Shown here one piece after another: positions 9,614-18,893 of a DNA stretch of 64,000 bases (positions within the stretch are counted from its first letter, which is position 1; each line of letters opens with the position of its first letter). Source of the stretch: Leptospiraceae bacterium (GTDB lineage Bacteria > Spirochaetota > Leptospiria > Leptospirales > Leptospiraceae); assembly GCA_024233865.1 (NCBI GenBank), contig JACKPA010000006.1, positions 124,001 to 188,000 of the forward strand, read 5' to 3'. The notes beneath the pieces are model-generated. The model searched no databases. It was not told the origin of the DNA and was given only the letters and a program-made list of their open reading frames with translations. A program made the position numbers and the translations under genes.

Positions 9614-9641
9614 GTAGGGGCACGGTGCGTCGTGCCTCTAC
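9614..9641. terminator. Strong GC-rich hairpin between convergent genes
   Basis: GTAGGGGCACG (9614-9624) pairs with CGTGCCTCTAC (9631-9641) over 11 bp with one G-T pair and a six-base loop. It lies between the ends of the nifJ operon and the histidine kinase gene and is far more GC-rich than its surroundings. It looks like an intergenic repeat serving as a bidirectional terminator, although no long T-run follows on either side. Confidence 0.55.
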
Positions 9642-9684
9642 ATAAGATTTCAATTATATCGAACTGGCGTTAAATAAATGGTAT

Positions 9685-11454
9685 TTAATTTTCGATTCTT
9701 GCCATTGGCATTGTAAAACTTACCGTAGTACCTTCATTTAGTTTGCTACTAATAAAAATTTCTCCTTTGTTAATTTGAACAAATTCTTTACAAAGGATCA
9801 AGCCCAAACCGGTTCCTATTTCTTTGTCTGTCCCAGGTTTTGAATTTTTCTGATCGATAGAGAAAATTTTTGTAATATCTTCTTCACTAATCCCGACTCC
9901 ACTATCTACAATATTGATTTGTACCTTATTTTGTTCTTTTAAAATCTTTGAACAAATAATTATTTTACCATTACGATTTGTAAATTTTATCGCATTGGAT
10001 ATTAGATTACGAAGTATGGTTAATACCATATTGTAATCAGCGTAAATACTGGTATCCTCTATTTCGTTTGTCATTGTAATACTCTTTTTAATAGAAGATA
10101 AACCAACCGTTTCTATGGATTCATTAATAACATCTTTTACCTTTATAAACATAGGCTCTAACTTTATTGTACCTGTTTGGATTCTTGACCATTCCAACAA
10201 ATTTTCCAGTAATTTATATGCTTTTAAAGAAGCCTCATTAATTAATGTAGCAAACTCTTTAAGTTCCATGTCTTGAGTATTTTCTACTTTTTCTAACAAC
10301 AAATCAGAAATGCCAATGAGGGCATTAAATGGATTTCTTAGATCGTGAGATATTATGGAAAAAAACCTGTCTTTGGTGAAATTTATTTTTTCCAATTCTT
10401 CAGAATATTTTTTTAGCTTGAGTTCTGCTTGCTTAATTTCAGTTATATTTTGTAATATAATTACCGTTGCCAATTCTTTATTTTTTTTATCCAATACTTT
10501 AGATAGTTTTACAAAAAAATGATGAAAGCCCTTGTTGGTTTTAATTACTATTTCTTTACTTTTGCTGGTTTTATAAATATAGATTAACTCCTCATAATTT
10601 TTAAAGGTGCTTTCAAATTGCTTTCCATTGATATCATTTATATTAAAGCCAAAGATACTCTCACAACTTTGATTTACATCAATGACAATATTATTAGGAT
10701 CAACCGTAATGATTATATCTTCTAAGCTATCCATAACAATTTTTCTGGTGATAGGTATAATTTTGAGAAAATTGTATTCAAATAGAGCTTTCGCAAAGAA
10801 ATAATTTCCAATTGCAAAACATTCTGGAGTTAAGTGGTGACCAGGAATAGGTGAAATATTAAATCTAAATAATAAGTCATTGAAAGCCGGAATAGCTATT
10901 GCAATTAAAATATAAAACAATTGTCTTTTGAAATATAACGAACTATGAAATAAATTATAAATTATAATAATAATTGTGCTGATTAAACAAAAGTAAAGGT
11001 AGATTATATAAACAGCGGAAAGAAGGCTTGGTTCAAAGCGTAATACAGGTATAGTATTGATATAGGCAATTTCATAATTATAGTCTGAATGATTGTTGAA
11101 ATTTTCGATAAAAGATAGAATAGATAGTAGTACAGCTACAAAAAGTAAAAATTTTATGAAGCCAACTTTTTGTTTAAGATAATTTATAATAATGAGTAAT
11201 ACTATTCCCGGTGTAAAAATTGTTACCGCTCTAACAGTATTAAAAATGAAAATTTGAATTTCCAAAGAATGAATAAAAAATGTGAATATTTTAAAAACAC
11301 CCCAAACAGAAAAAATGCTCATCAAGAGTCCGAATTGAAAAGCAACCCTATTGTTCTTTATAACAAATGCAGTAATAGCCAAAAAAATTGAAAACAATGA
11401 AGATAAAACATTCAATAGTACGATGAAGTGAAAAATAGTAAAATCATAATTCAT
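9685..11454 (-). CDS. Membrane sensor histidine kinase (7TM-type input, PAS, HisKA, HATPase)
   Basis: A 589-residue kinase. About residues 8-225 form several membrane helices of the histidine-kinase N-terminal 7TM type. A PAS domain follows at about 235-345 (DSLEDIIITVDPNNIVIDVN). The HisKA H-box reads FFSIISHDLRNPFNALIG, with the phosphoacceptor at His370. The catalytic domain has an N-box (NLISNAIKFTNRNG), G1 (DSGVGIS) and G2 (GTGLGL). It has no receiver domain, so its response regulator is elsewhere. It starts 8 bases after the MscS-like gene stop and is the last gene of a long minus-strand run. The signal sensed is unknown. Confidence 0.92.
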   Translation of the reverse strand: MNYDFTIFHFIVLLNVLSSLFSIFLAITAFVIKNNRVAFQFGLLMSIFSVWGVFKIFTFFIHSLEIQIFIFNTVRAVTIFTPGIVLLIIINYLKQKVGFIKFLLFVAVLLSILSFIENFNNHSDYNYEIAYINTIPVLRFEPSLLSAVYIIYLYFCLISTIIIIIYNLFHSSLYFKRQLFYILIAIAIPAFNDLLFRFNISPIPGHHLTPECFAIGNYFFAKALFEYNFLKIIPITRKIVMDSLEDIIITVDPNNIVIDVNQSCESIFGFNINDINGKQFESTFKNYEELIYIYKTSKSKEIVIKTNKGFHHFFVKLSKVLDKKNKELATVIILQNITEIKQAELKLKKYSEELEKINFTKDRFFSIISHDLRNPFNALIGISDLLLEKVENTQDMELKEFATLINEASLKAYKLLENLLEWSRIQTGTIKLEPMFIKVKDVINESIETVGLSSIKKSITMTNEIEDTSIYADYNMVLTILRNLISNAIKFTNRNGKIIICSKILKEQNKVQINIVDSGVGISEEDITKIFSIDQKNSKPGTDKEIGTGLGLILCKEFVQINKGEIFISSKLNEGTTVSFTMPMARIEN

Positions 11455-11462
11455 AACAAGAT

Positions 11463-12908
11463 TTAAAAAATATTAAAAAATCCTTTCATTTTACTAAGTA
11501 AACTTTTTGTAAGTTCGTCTGTTGAAATGGAAATTTCTTCAAAACTCATTTGTGTATTGACTTGTTTATTAAGAGTTTGTCTTTTAGCTATTGTTTGTGA
11601 AAGGTATTCCATTAGAGCAGGTCTCTTGGAAATTAAATAATTCATTGTTTCCTTTTTTACTTCAAATAAAACCGAATCTACAGTGGAATAAATAGACGCG
11701 GTTCTCGCTTCACCGGTTAAGAGGGACATCTCTCCAAAAAAATTACCAGGAATAATTTCGCCAACTTTGATTTCTTCATTTTCTTCATTTGGTAAATATA
11801 CATGTAATAAACCTTCTACAAGAATGTACATAGTCAAACCGTTATCTCCTTTTTTGACAATCGCTTCTCCTTTTTTGAAAAAAATTTCTTGAATATTTTT
11901 AGCCAAAAAATCAATTTCTTCTTTAGTTAAACCTTTAAACAAATCTATTCTTGCCAATAAATAGTGACTATCGACGTTCCTATCAAGGTCTCTTGTGGGC
12001 ATATGGGCATAAAATATATCCTGCTTATAATAAGCAAGAGAAAGACCAGCTTGGTGGAGATGATGTAAAACACTTTGGACAACGGCATTCCTTCCTTTCA
12101 GGGGAGAAGTTTTTGACGGCAATAGCCAGTACCTTATGATATATTCCACACCAATATGAGAAATATTGTTTGCCCTTGTTTTTGGAGGTGGTTCTTGGAG
12201 AATTCCTTCCGCAGATTTAACAGCTGCATCCAAAACTCGAATGGCTCTTTCGTAAGGAACTCCAAAATCAAGAGTAAATATCAAATCAAATCTTGCCCTT
12301 TCGTCCGGTTGGCTTAGATTTTTTACAATATTCTGAGCAATCAAACTATTGGGAAGAACTACCAAAGTATTGTCTGTTGTTCGTAATCTCGTAGATCTCC
12401 AATTGATCTCTACAATACACCCGACAACCGTTTCCAATCCTCGTGCGTTTATCATAATCCAATCATTCATCTGAAACGTCTTGTCCAGATTCAGAACAAG
12501 TCCGGAAAAAATATCAGCAATAATTCCACGTAGGGCAAAACCTATTACAATTCCTACGGCTCCAGAAGCAGTAATAAATCCGGATATGGGTTTTTCAAAG
12601 GCAAAGCTAATCACAAAAAGAATTGCCACAAAATAAATGACTGTCTTGCTTCCATCCGTAAGTAATTTAGGAACTTGTACATTCCCGCTTGTACTGCTAA
12701 CTTTTTCCCATAGAAACATATTAAGAAGAATGGTTGATAGATGGGCACAAGCAAAAATTAGACATATTCTAATAAAAGTAATTAGATAGTCATAAGTATT
12801 TAAAAAAAAACTGTTTAAATCATGGGTAGGATAGTTGGCTAAAACTATTTCTAACCAAATCGTAACAACTACCAATAAAATTGGTTTTGCTAATCTTTTT
12901 TTTTTCAT
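11463..12908 (-). CDS. MscS-type mechanosensitive channel fused to a cyclic-nucleotide-binding domain
   Basis: A 481-residue protein with three to four membrane helices in the first 125 residues. The MscS pore-helix and beta region follow (ASGAVGIVIGFALRGI, DWIMI, LVVLPNSLIAQNIVKN). The C-terminal cNMP domain, about residues 320-440, has a canonical cassette, FGEMSLLTGEARTASI. The family gates ion flow in response to membrane tension. The fused domain suggests that cAMP or cGMP tunes gating, as in bacterial cyclic-nucleotide-gated MscS relatives. It is flanked in the same operon by GHKL ATPases and a histidine kinase, which fits osmotic or second-messenger signalling. Confidence 0.9.
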   Translation of the reverse strand: MKKKRLAKPILLVVVTIWLEIVLANYPTHDLNSFFLNTYDYLITFIRICLIFACAHLSTILLNMFLWEKVSSTSGNVQVPKLLTDGSKTVIYFVAILFVISFAFEKPISGFITASGAVGIVIGFALRGIIADIFSGLVLNLDKTFQMNDWIMINARGLETVVGCIVEINWRSTRLRTTDNTLVVLPNSLIAQNIVKNLSQPDERARFDLIFTLDFGVPYERAIRVLDAAVKSAEGILQEPPPKTRANNISHIGVEYIIRYWLLPSKTSPLKGRNAVVQSVLHHLHQAGLSLAYYKQDIFYAHMPTRDLDRNVDSHYLLARIDLFKGLTKEEIDFLAKNIQEIFFKKGEAIVKKGDNGLTMYILVEGLLHVYLPNEENEEIKVGEIIPGNFFGEMSLLTGEARTASIYSTVDSVLFEVKKETMNYLISKRPALMEYLSQTIAKRQTLNKQVNTQMSFEEISISTDELTKSLLSKMKGFFNIF

Positions 12909-12935
12909 CGAATTATTTTATGAGTTTTTAGAAGT

Positions 12936-13727
12936 TTAAGGATTATTATATTTCTCAGAGACTTTTGAAAAATCTTTGTAGTTGTAGTTAAAAGAGTCTC
13001 TTAATTCATCCGGCATCAAACTTTCTCCTTCCAAAACAATGTCAAAAAGTTTTCGTTTGGGAATATATTCCTTATCTAACGGAATTTCTAATTTGGCTAC
13101 CGTTTCATTATATTTCTTGCTAGAGTATAAGCTAAAAGACCTTTTATCAATTCCAGATTGATCCAAAAGAATACCCACCATTGTTAAACCCATTCCGGCT
13201 CCTTCCGTATCATCTCCGTATTCCATAAAGAAATCCAATAAGCTGGAAAAACTTGTAGCTTTTTGAAATTTATCTCGAATTCTACGCTCCTCAATATCCA
13301 AAAGAGGGAAACTATTTTTTACTTTTATGTTTAACACATAAGAGTTATAATAAAACGTAGCAACTACCGGAACGTTATACTTTTTAAAGTAAGCTTTATA
13401 ACTTAAAATTTTTTCTTCACTTATATTGTTCTTAAAAAACGCCATTCCTTGGTGATAATCTTCTTCTTTGGAAGGCTCTAAATTCAAATTATAAAAAATA
13501 ACCCTTTTTAAATTCGCTTTGGTAGCATTGATAATCAATTCTTTGGCAGAGCTATAAACCATTTCCATTAAATCTATTCGGTTGAATTTTTCTAAAATGT
13601 TGTTTACTATAACCTTCAACATACTTTCCCCATAGTCACTCAATAGGTATGTTTTTAAGGATATAATTTTCTTCTTTCCCACAGAATCTTGGACTAACTT
13701 TTCAATTTCTTCTATAGTCATTTTCAA
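12936..13727 (-). CDS. Stand-alone GHKL-type ATP-binding protein, paralog 1
   Basis: A 263-residue soluble protein with the Bergerat-fold landmarks of histidine kinases but no HisKA domain. They are an N-box-like SSAKELIINATKAN near residue 65 and a G2-like TEGAGMGLTMVGILLD near residue 178. It begins two bases after the stop of a paralog that shares most of its length, including ERRIRDKFQKA.SFSSLLDF.ME.GDDTEGAGMG. The fold suggests ATP binding, perhaps as a partner-switching kinase or a kinase-like scaffold. The conserved His of HisKA is absent. The actual target is unknown. Confidence 0.78.
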   Translation of the reverse strand: MKMTIEEIEKLVQDSVGKKKIISLKTYLLSDYGESMLKVIVNNILEKFNRIDLMEMVYSSAKELIINATKANLKRVIFYNLNLEPSKEEDYHQGMAFFKNNISEEKILSYKAYFKKYNVPVVATFYYNSYVLNIKVKNSFPLLDIEERRIRDKFQKATSFSSLLDFFMEYGDDTEGAGMGLTMVGILLDQSGIDKRSFSLYSSKKYNETVAKLEIPLDKEYIPKRKLFDIVLEGESLMPDELRDSFNYNYKDFSKVSEKYNNP

Positions 13728-13729
13728 TT

Positions 13730-14527
13730 TTATTTACCGTTACTTGCATGTTTTTTCACTACTTTTGTGAAATGTTTATAGTTGTATTTAAACGCTTTTC
13801 GCAATTCTTCAGGTGATGCGTCCAAAGATTTTAGCTCCATATCAAATACTTTTCGCTTGGAAATATACTCCTCGCTCAATGGGATTTCCAATTTAGCAAC
13901 TGTTTCGTTGTATTTTTCACTCGAATACAAACTAAAACCATGTCTGTCTATTCCGGATTCATCAAGCATTAAACCTACCATTGTGATCCCCATACCTGCC
14001 CCTTCTGTATCATCACCGAATTCCATATAAAAATCCAGTAAGCTCGAAAAACTTTTTGCTTTTTGAAATTTGTCTCGGATTCTACGCTCTTCTATTTCTA
14101 ACAAAGGGAAATTATTTTTTACCTTTATATTTAGAACATAAGGAGTGTAATAGTACGTTATTGTGACAGGAAACTGGTATTTTTTAAAAATTGGTCTCAG
14201 TATCGGAAATTTATCTTCACGTAAATTGTCTTTGAATTCGGACATACCCTGTTTATAATCTTCTTCATTCCGAATATCCAAATTTTTATCTTTAAAAATG
14301 ATTCGTTTCACATTGGCTTTTGTAGCGTTTATAAGCAATTCTTTGGCTGCGGAATACGATAGCTCAATCAGGTCTTGTCTATTGAATTTCGTAAGAACAG
14401 TTTCTGTAATAATTTTTAATACCTTCTCTCCGTAGTCACTTAATAAATATGTTTGTAAAGATATAATCTTGTTATTATCAACACATTCTTTAACGATTTT
14501 TTTTACATCTTCAATTGGGGTTCTCAA
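13730..14527 (-). CDS. Stand-alone GHKL-type ATP-binding protein, paralog 2
   Basis: A 265-residue tandem paralog of the next downstream gene. It has the same N-box-like SAAKELLINATKANVKRI and G2-like TEGAGMGITMVGLMLDESG. Identity is high in the middle and C-terminal parts and lower near both ends, so the duplication is not recent. The shared pattern SLYSS.KYNETVAKLEIPL near the C-terminus is a good family marker. The pair probably arose by tandem duplication and may bind different partners. Confidence 0.78.
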   Translation of the reverse strand: MRTPIEDVKKIVKECVDNNKIISLQTYLLSDYGEKVLKIITETVLTKFNRQDLIELSYSAAKELLINATKANVKRIIFKDKNLDIRNEEDYKQGMSEFKDNLREDKFPILRPIFKKYQFPVTITYYYTPYVLNIKVKNNFPLLEIEERRIRDKFQKAKSFSSLLDFYMEFGDDTEGAGMGITMVGLMLDESGIDRHGFSLYSSEKYNETVAKLEIPLSEEYISKRKVFDMELKSLDASPEELRKAFKYNYKHFTKVVKKHASNGK

Positions 14528-14581
14528 AATTAGATTCCTTCCTATAGTAAAAATTATCTTCCTATGATAAAAATTTATTGT

Positions 14582-16282
14582 CTATTTCTTTTCTGCTTGT
14601 CCTTCTTTTTTCTTATAGTTTTTGGGTGGGACGGGTGATGCAACAGCATTACCATCAGTATCCACATAAATATACCTCTTCCCTTCAATCGTTTTTAACT
14701 CCGTATTAAAAACCTTTCCTTTGCCCAAACTAACGTTTACCTTCGGATAAATAAACTTTTCGACTTCCACATAAGAATTTTCATCCGGTTCATAGTTGGA
14801 AATCAAGGAAGTGTAGTCATTTTTAACATGAGCCAATAGCGATTGGTATTTTTTTTGGACATCAGATAGCTTTTTTAGCATTTCTTTGTCTTCGTCGGAA
14901 AGCAAGTTTTTAACTTCTTTCTCTTTTAGCGTATTCATCGTCTGCTCTACTTTTTTTAAAATATCTGTTTTTTGGGCTATGTCCTCTTTTAGCCTATCCA
15001 TCTCTTCCACTATATCGGGAGCAATACCAACCATAACATTGGTTTTGGTTTCCGCAACAGCTCCTAACTTAATAACAGAAATTTGTTTTCCGGCAACAAT
15101 ATCCCCCCCTAAAAGTTCACCTCTACCTGTTTGGATGTATATGGATTCCCCGGCAGTGAGTTGCGAATGTAGAGCTGCCGTTTCGATAAAAATAGATTTA
15201 CCGGCTCTCATAGTCCCTTGCTCTACAAATTTGGCATAAATATCCGAGCGTGATTCAATCAAACCTCCGTTCCTTCCCATAAAACCACCGGATAGAACTA
15301 TGTCACCACCTGCTTTTAGAAAAACTTTACCAACACTTTTTTTGATAATGATTGAGCCTTTGGATGTTATCTCAAAATTGTCGGCAATAGGACCTTCTAT
15401 AACAATGGTTCCAGGGAAATCAATATTTCCGGTAGAATAATCTACCTTGTCTAAAAAGCAAACTTCATCTACCTTAATGCTTCCGTCCTTTTCCACAAAA
15501 GGTCTTCCATCGATTTCGGAAATTAAAAATTTTTCATCCTCAGACAATTTGCAATTAGTTCCAATTTTCCAATTAGCTGGTTTTTCAACATCCGTATCAA
15601 CAATTTCCCCCATAACGTTCTGTCCCATTTTTCCTGGGACAGGCTCTATTCTTTCGGCAATTTTAGAGCCAACGTTTACTTTTTGGATAATATTGATATT
15701 TTTAAAGTCTATTTTTCCTTGGTGATCTTCTTCCAAAGAAGGTTGACCACTTGTGTCAAATAATAGTTTAATATAACCATTTTGGGAAGGTGTAACAGGA
15801 GTTCCTTCAGCAACAAGAGTCTTTGATAAAAAAGATTGATTTTTAACCATTTCTTTGAGATTACTCTCTTTTATACCATGAACAATCCCTTGTTGTCGTA
15901 TATCCCTTAGCATTTCTTCATAGCGATAGAGCGATCCTCCGTTTTTGGGCGGATGAATCGTAATGTACGCTTTCATTTTATCATTTGAAATCTCTACTTC
16001 AATTTTTGAATCTTCCGGAATCCCACCTGTCCATTCAGAAATTTTATATTCCTTTCCATCTGCACTTCTGACGATTTTTTCGATCATGGCTTGATCAAAA
16101 TTTTCTATACCAAAAAGTTTTAGTTTTTCTACTACCTGTCTAACGGAAACGGGTCTACCTTTTTTCCCTGGTTTAAAAACGGTTAGAACAGCAAATCCTT
16201 CATTATTTTTTACATAAAACGAACCATCTTCATTATTTTCTAGTTCTTTCAGAATCGATTCTGTGAATCTGTTAGTTGCCAT
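14582..16282 (-). CDS. DUF342/FapA family protein
   Basis: A 566-residue soluble protein. The N-terminal part (about 1-240) contains the FapA-type alpha/beta region with the motif LVAEGTPVTPSQNGYI and the segment RIEPVPGKMGQNVMGE. A right-handed parallel beta-helix follows (about 250-420), with repeated short strands such as GSIIIKKSVGKVFLKAGGDIVLSGG and, later, GKQISVIKLGAVAETKTNV. A coiled coil lies at about 425-500 (MDRLKEDIAQKTDILKKVEQ), and the tail is Lys-rich. Family members are cytoplasmic or membrane-peripheral and are linked to envelope or flagellar regulation in some bacteria. The role here is not known. Confidence 0.85.
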   Translation of the reverse strand: MATNRFTESILKELENNEDGSFYVKNNEGFAVLTVFKPGKKGRPVSVRQVVEKLKLFGIENFDQAMIEKIVRSADGKEYKISEWTGGIPEDSKIEVEISNDKMKAYITIHPPKNGGSLYRYEEMLRDIRQQGIVHGIKESNLKEMVKNQSFLSKTLVAEGTPVTPSQNGYIKLLFDTSGQPSLEEDHQGKIDFKNINIIQKVNVGSKIAERIEPVPGKMGQNVMGEIVDTDVEKPANWKIGTNCKLSEDEKFLISEIDGRPFVEKDGSIKVDEVCFLDKVDYSTGNIDFPGTIVIEGPIADNFEITSKGSIIIKKSVGKVFLKAGGDIVLSGGFMGRNGGLIESRSDIYAKFVEQGTMRAGKSIFIETAALHSQLTAGESIYIQTGRGELLGGDIVAGKQISVIKLGAVAETKTNVMVGIAPDIVEEMDRLKEDIAQKTDILKKVEQTMNTLKEKEVKNLLSDEDKEMLKKLSDVQKKYQSLLAHVKNDYTSLISNYEPDENSYVEVEKFIYPKVNVSLGKGKVFNTELKTIEGKRYIYVDTDGNAVASPVPPKNYKKKEGQAEKK

Positions 16283-16312
16283 GGATACTCCTAAAGTTTA
16301 AAATTATCTTTT

Positions 16313-16711
16313 TTATGATTTATTTCTTGTTTGAACCATTACACACGAATGAGACAAAAAAGATTTATCCATTTTTTCCAAATACTCTATAATTTCATCG
16401 CTTTCTGCGCCCGGTTGCAACCAAAAATTGTCTAAATTCATTTCGCAGGCGGATTTTATAATTTCCAATCCAATTTTCGGATGTACAACCACATTTATAA
16501 TATCGGGTGAAAAACCCAAATCTTTTATAGTATGATAGGCTTTGTCCCCATCTATGGTTGTTGCTTTATTGTTGATACCATAAACACTGTATCCTTTGTT
16601 TTTTAAGTCTTTGTAAATTTTATTCCCATACTTTTTTGAATCATTGGTAGCACCAATAATGGCAATTTTCGGGTCATCTAGCTTAAGTTGATCTAAAACA
16701 TTCTTTTTCAT
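16313..16711 (-). CDS. CoA-binding domain protein (YccU-like)
   Basis: A 132-residue Rossmann-fold protein. Its N-terminal PKIAIIGATNDSKKYGNKIYKDL matches the nucleotide-binding loop of the CoA-binding family, and FWLQPGAESDEI matches the conserved C-terminal motif. The length is usual for the single-domain family, which binds CoA but has no established reaction. It lies three bases after the methyltransferase gene and 30 bases before the DUF342 gene, so all are probably co-transcribed. Confidence 0.88.
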   Translation of the reverse strand: MKKNVLDQLKLDDPKIAIIGATNDSKKYGNKIYKDLKNKGYSVYGINNKATTIDGDKAYHTIKDLGFSPDIINVVVHPKIGLEIIKSACEMNLDNFWLQPGAESDEIIEYLEKMDKSFLSHSCVMVQTRNKS

Positions 16712-16714
16712 AAT

Positions 16715-17344
16715 TTAATCCCTAAAATTATATATTCCGTAAACAAAATCTTTTGTAGATATCAATTCCATCCCATATACAAATTCAGTAACACGAAATG
16801 TGTGTGTTACCTCTAGTTTATAATATTCTGCCAGATATTTCATTTTATCAAGCGAAACTTTATACTTTATAGGTGGAGTCTCCGGATAATCGGCTTTAAC
16901 CCAATCAATCACAATCAACCTTCCTTCCTTTTTCATAGAACGAACCAAACCATCCATAGCAAGCCCTGGGTCTGGAAATGTTGATAAACACATTGCAGCA
17001 AATATTACATCTGGTACGGGAATCCACTCAGGTAGTAAAGGATGTTCCGATTTTTCCATGTGAAAAGGAGTAAAATTTTCGATTTCTTCTGTTACTTTTC
17101 TTTTTAGTACAAGATCCAAAATCTCTTGCTGGTATTCAATACCCCATAAATGTGAACTTGGTGGCATATATTTTTTCAGATAATTGGTAAAAAATCCAAG
17201 ACCCATACCAAAATCTACCAAATTCTCAGTATGACTTATATCTATTTGCTCCATAATATAGTCCGGGGGGCATATCAGTTTTCTTCTGCTAGATAATAAG
17301 AATTCTTGGTATCTTATATCTTCATAATATTCAATATCGCTCAT
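16715..17344 (-). CDS. Class I SAM-dependent methyltransferase
   Basis: A 209-residue soluble protein with methyltransferase motif I as NLVDFGMGLGFFTNYLKKY near residue 36. An acidic loop follows at the end of strand 2 (LWGIEYQQEI), and post-I and motif III are in the expected order (PDVIFAAMCLSTFPDP, GRLIVIDWVKADYPETPP). The substrate cannot be told from sequence. It is the first gene of the minus-strand run and its start faces a divergent gene across about 240 bp. Confidence 0.85.
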   Translation of the reverse strand: MSDIEYYEDIRYQEFLLSSRRKLICPPDYIMEQIDISHTENLVDFGMGLGFFTNYLKKYMPPSSHLWGIEYQQEILDLVLKRKVTEEIENFTPFHMEKSEHPLLPEWIPVPDVIFAAMCLSTFPDPGLAMDGLVRSMKKEGRLIVIDWVKADYPETPPIKYKVSLDKMKYLAEYYKLEVTHTFRVTEFVYGMELISTKDFVYGIYNFRD

Positions 17345-17588
17345 ATTTCATTACTCAAACTCTTAAACTTAATCGCTAAAATTAAATTTATTTCTTAAAA
17401 CAATATAAAAGGAATAGCCAAATATTCAAATTCCAAATATATGTCCTAAAGAATATCTTACTTAAATTATATTATATTCTAATAAATGTTAGAGTCCAGA
17501 ATTAAATTTATTTTATACATAAATTTGGCATTCCCATCTAGTTTTATAAGTGAAAACCTATACTCCCAATATATTAAGAGGTTTATGA

Positions 17589-18887
17589 ATGATAAAAATA
17601 AATAAATTTTTGTTTATTGCAATTTTTTGGGTTAACATTCAGCCCATTATTTCTCAATCAAATTACCAAGGTGGTTTTTTGCACAACGTTCCAACGAAAA
17701 TAAACGGAAAGATTTTGACAAATGGAAATTCCATAAAATTAAATTGGAAACAACCTGAGAAAAGAAGCGGATTTATTATTGTTAGATCCAATGAAAAAAT
17801 TGATACTCAATCCAAGTTTTATGCAGCTTCCCTTGTAAAAAGAGTTCGTTACAATGCTCGTCACAATTTTCGTACGTTTTTGGATAAAAGACTTCCAAAA
17901 GGAGAATATTACTATGCAATTGTTGCAATTGACGCTATAAAAAAAAAGAATATTAAGTTAATCCCAAATCTAAATTATACAACCAAACCACTTGAGATAC
18001 TCCAAGATTCGTATCGAATATCCGAGCACAATAGCTCTAACTTCCCGACTTTGTTTGTTACAAACCTACAAGTTAAAAAAGAGAAGCATTTTATTAAAAT
18101 ATCTTGGCAGCCAATCAAAAAACCTAATATAACCTATCACATTTACAGGTCTGAAATTCCTCTTTCTAAGGCATCGGCATTTCAGAATGCAACTAAGTTG
18201 ATATCATTGCACAAAGGTGAGACAAGTTATCTGGATAATATGGAAAAGTTAGCTCCGATCGTTTATTATGGTGTTTCGGTCGAATTTGATGGTATAGAGC
18301 AGATACCCTTGGTAGAAAACATTTCTTACCTAAAATACAAAACGGGAAACAATTCTTATGAATACCTAAAAACTAAAATGGAGGTCAAAACAACCAAGGC
18401 AAAAAAGAAATACGCGTTTTTAAAAAAAGCCAAAAGAAAAATTAAAAACGCTGATTCTATTCAAGAAGAGCGGGCTTCTTTAGCAAATTTAAGCAATTCT
18501 TTGGAGTGTAATTGTTCTGACATTATGGATTATCGTTTGTATATTCCTGAAGGGCATGAAAATTCCAAAGAATACGACTTGCAAGAACCTTTTGAAACGG
18601 AAGAAATTTCCTTTACGGAATACAATAAGGACCTTATGGCAATCTTGATAAAAACCTATAACAAAAAAAAATATGTAACTGCCATAAGAGAACTAAAAGG
18701 CTTTGTTGCCCAAGTACAAGCTCCAAAAGAAAAATCGGAAGCTCTATTTTTTATTGGTCTTTCTTATTTTCAGCGAAGAATGTATGATACAGCTCTAAAA
18801 TACTTCTTAAAAGATGAACTAAAAAAATATTATAAAAAAGATAGGGTAGATTTCTATATTGAAAGATGTTTGGAAAGCAAGGGATGA
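17589..18887 (+). CDS. Exported protein with FN3-like domains and C-terminal TPR-like helices
   Basis: A 432-residue protein with a signal peptide (FLFIAIFWVNIQPIISQ, cleavage after about residue 22). Two fibronectin-III-like sandwiches follow; strand patterns such as NSIKLNWKQPEKRSGFIIVR and FIKISWQPIKKPNITYHIY are typical. The C-terminal 100 residues read like TPR helices (YVTAIRELKGFVAQV, EALFFIGLSYFQRRMYDTAL). It is probably periplasmic or at the cell surface. The gene ends six bases before a TPR membrane protein. The function is unknown. Confidence 0.75.
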   Translation: MIKINKFLFIAIFWVNIQPIISQSNYQGGFLHNVPTKINGKILTNGNSIKLNWKQPEKRSGFIIVRSNEKIDTQSKFYAASLVKRVRYNARHNFRTFLDKRLPKGEYYYAIVAIDAIKKKNIKLIPNLNYTTKPLEILQDSYRISEHNSSNFPTLFVTNLQVKKEKHFIKISWQPIKKPNITYHIYRSEIPLSKASAFQNATKLISLHKGETSYLDNMEKLAPIVYYGVSVEFDGIEQIPLVENISYLKYKTGNNSYEYLKTKMEVKTTKAKKKYAFLKKAKRKIKNADSIQEERASLANLSNSLECNCSDIMDYRLYIPEGHENSKEYDLQEPFETEEISFTEYNKDLMAILIKTYNKKKYVTAIRELKGFVAQVQAPKEKSEALFFIGLSYFQRRMYDTALKYFLKDELKKYYKKDRVDFYIERCLESKG

Positions 18888-18893
18888 AGCAGT

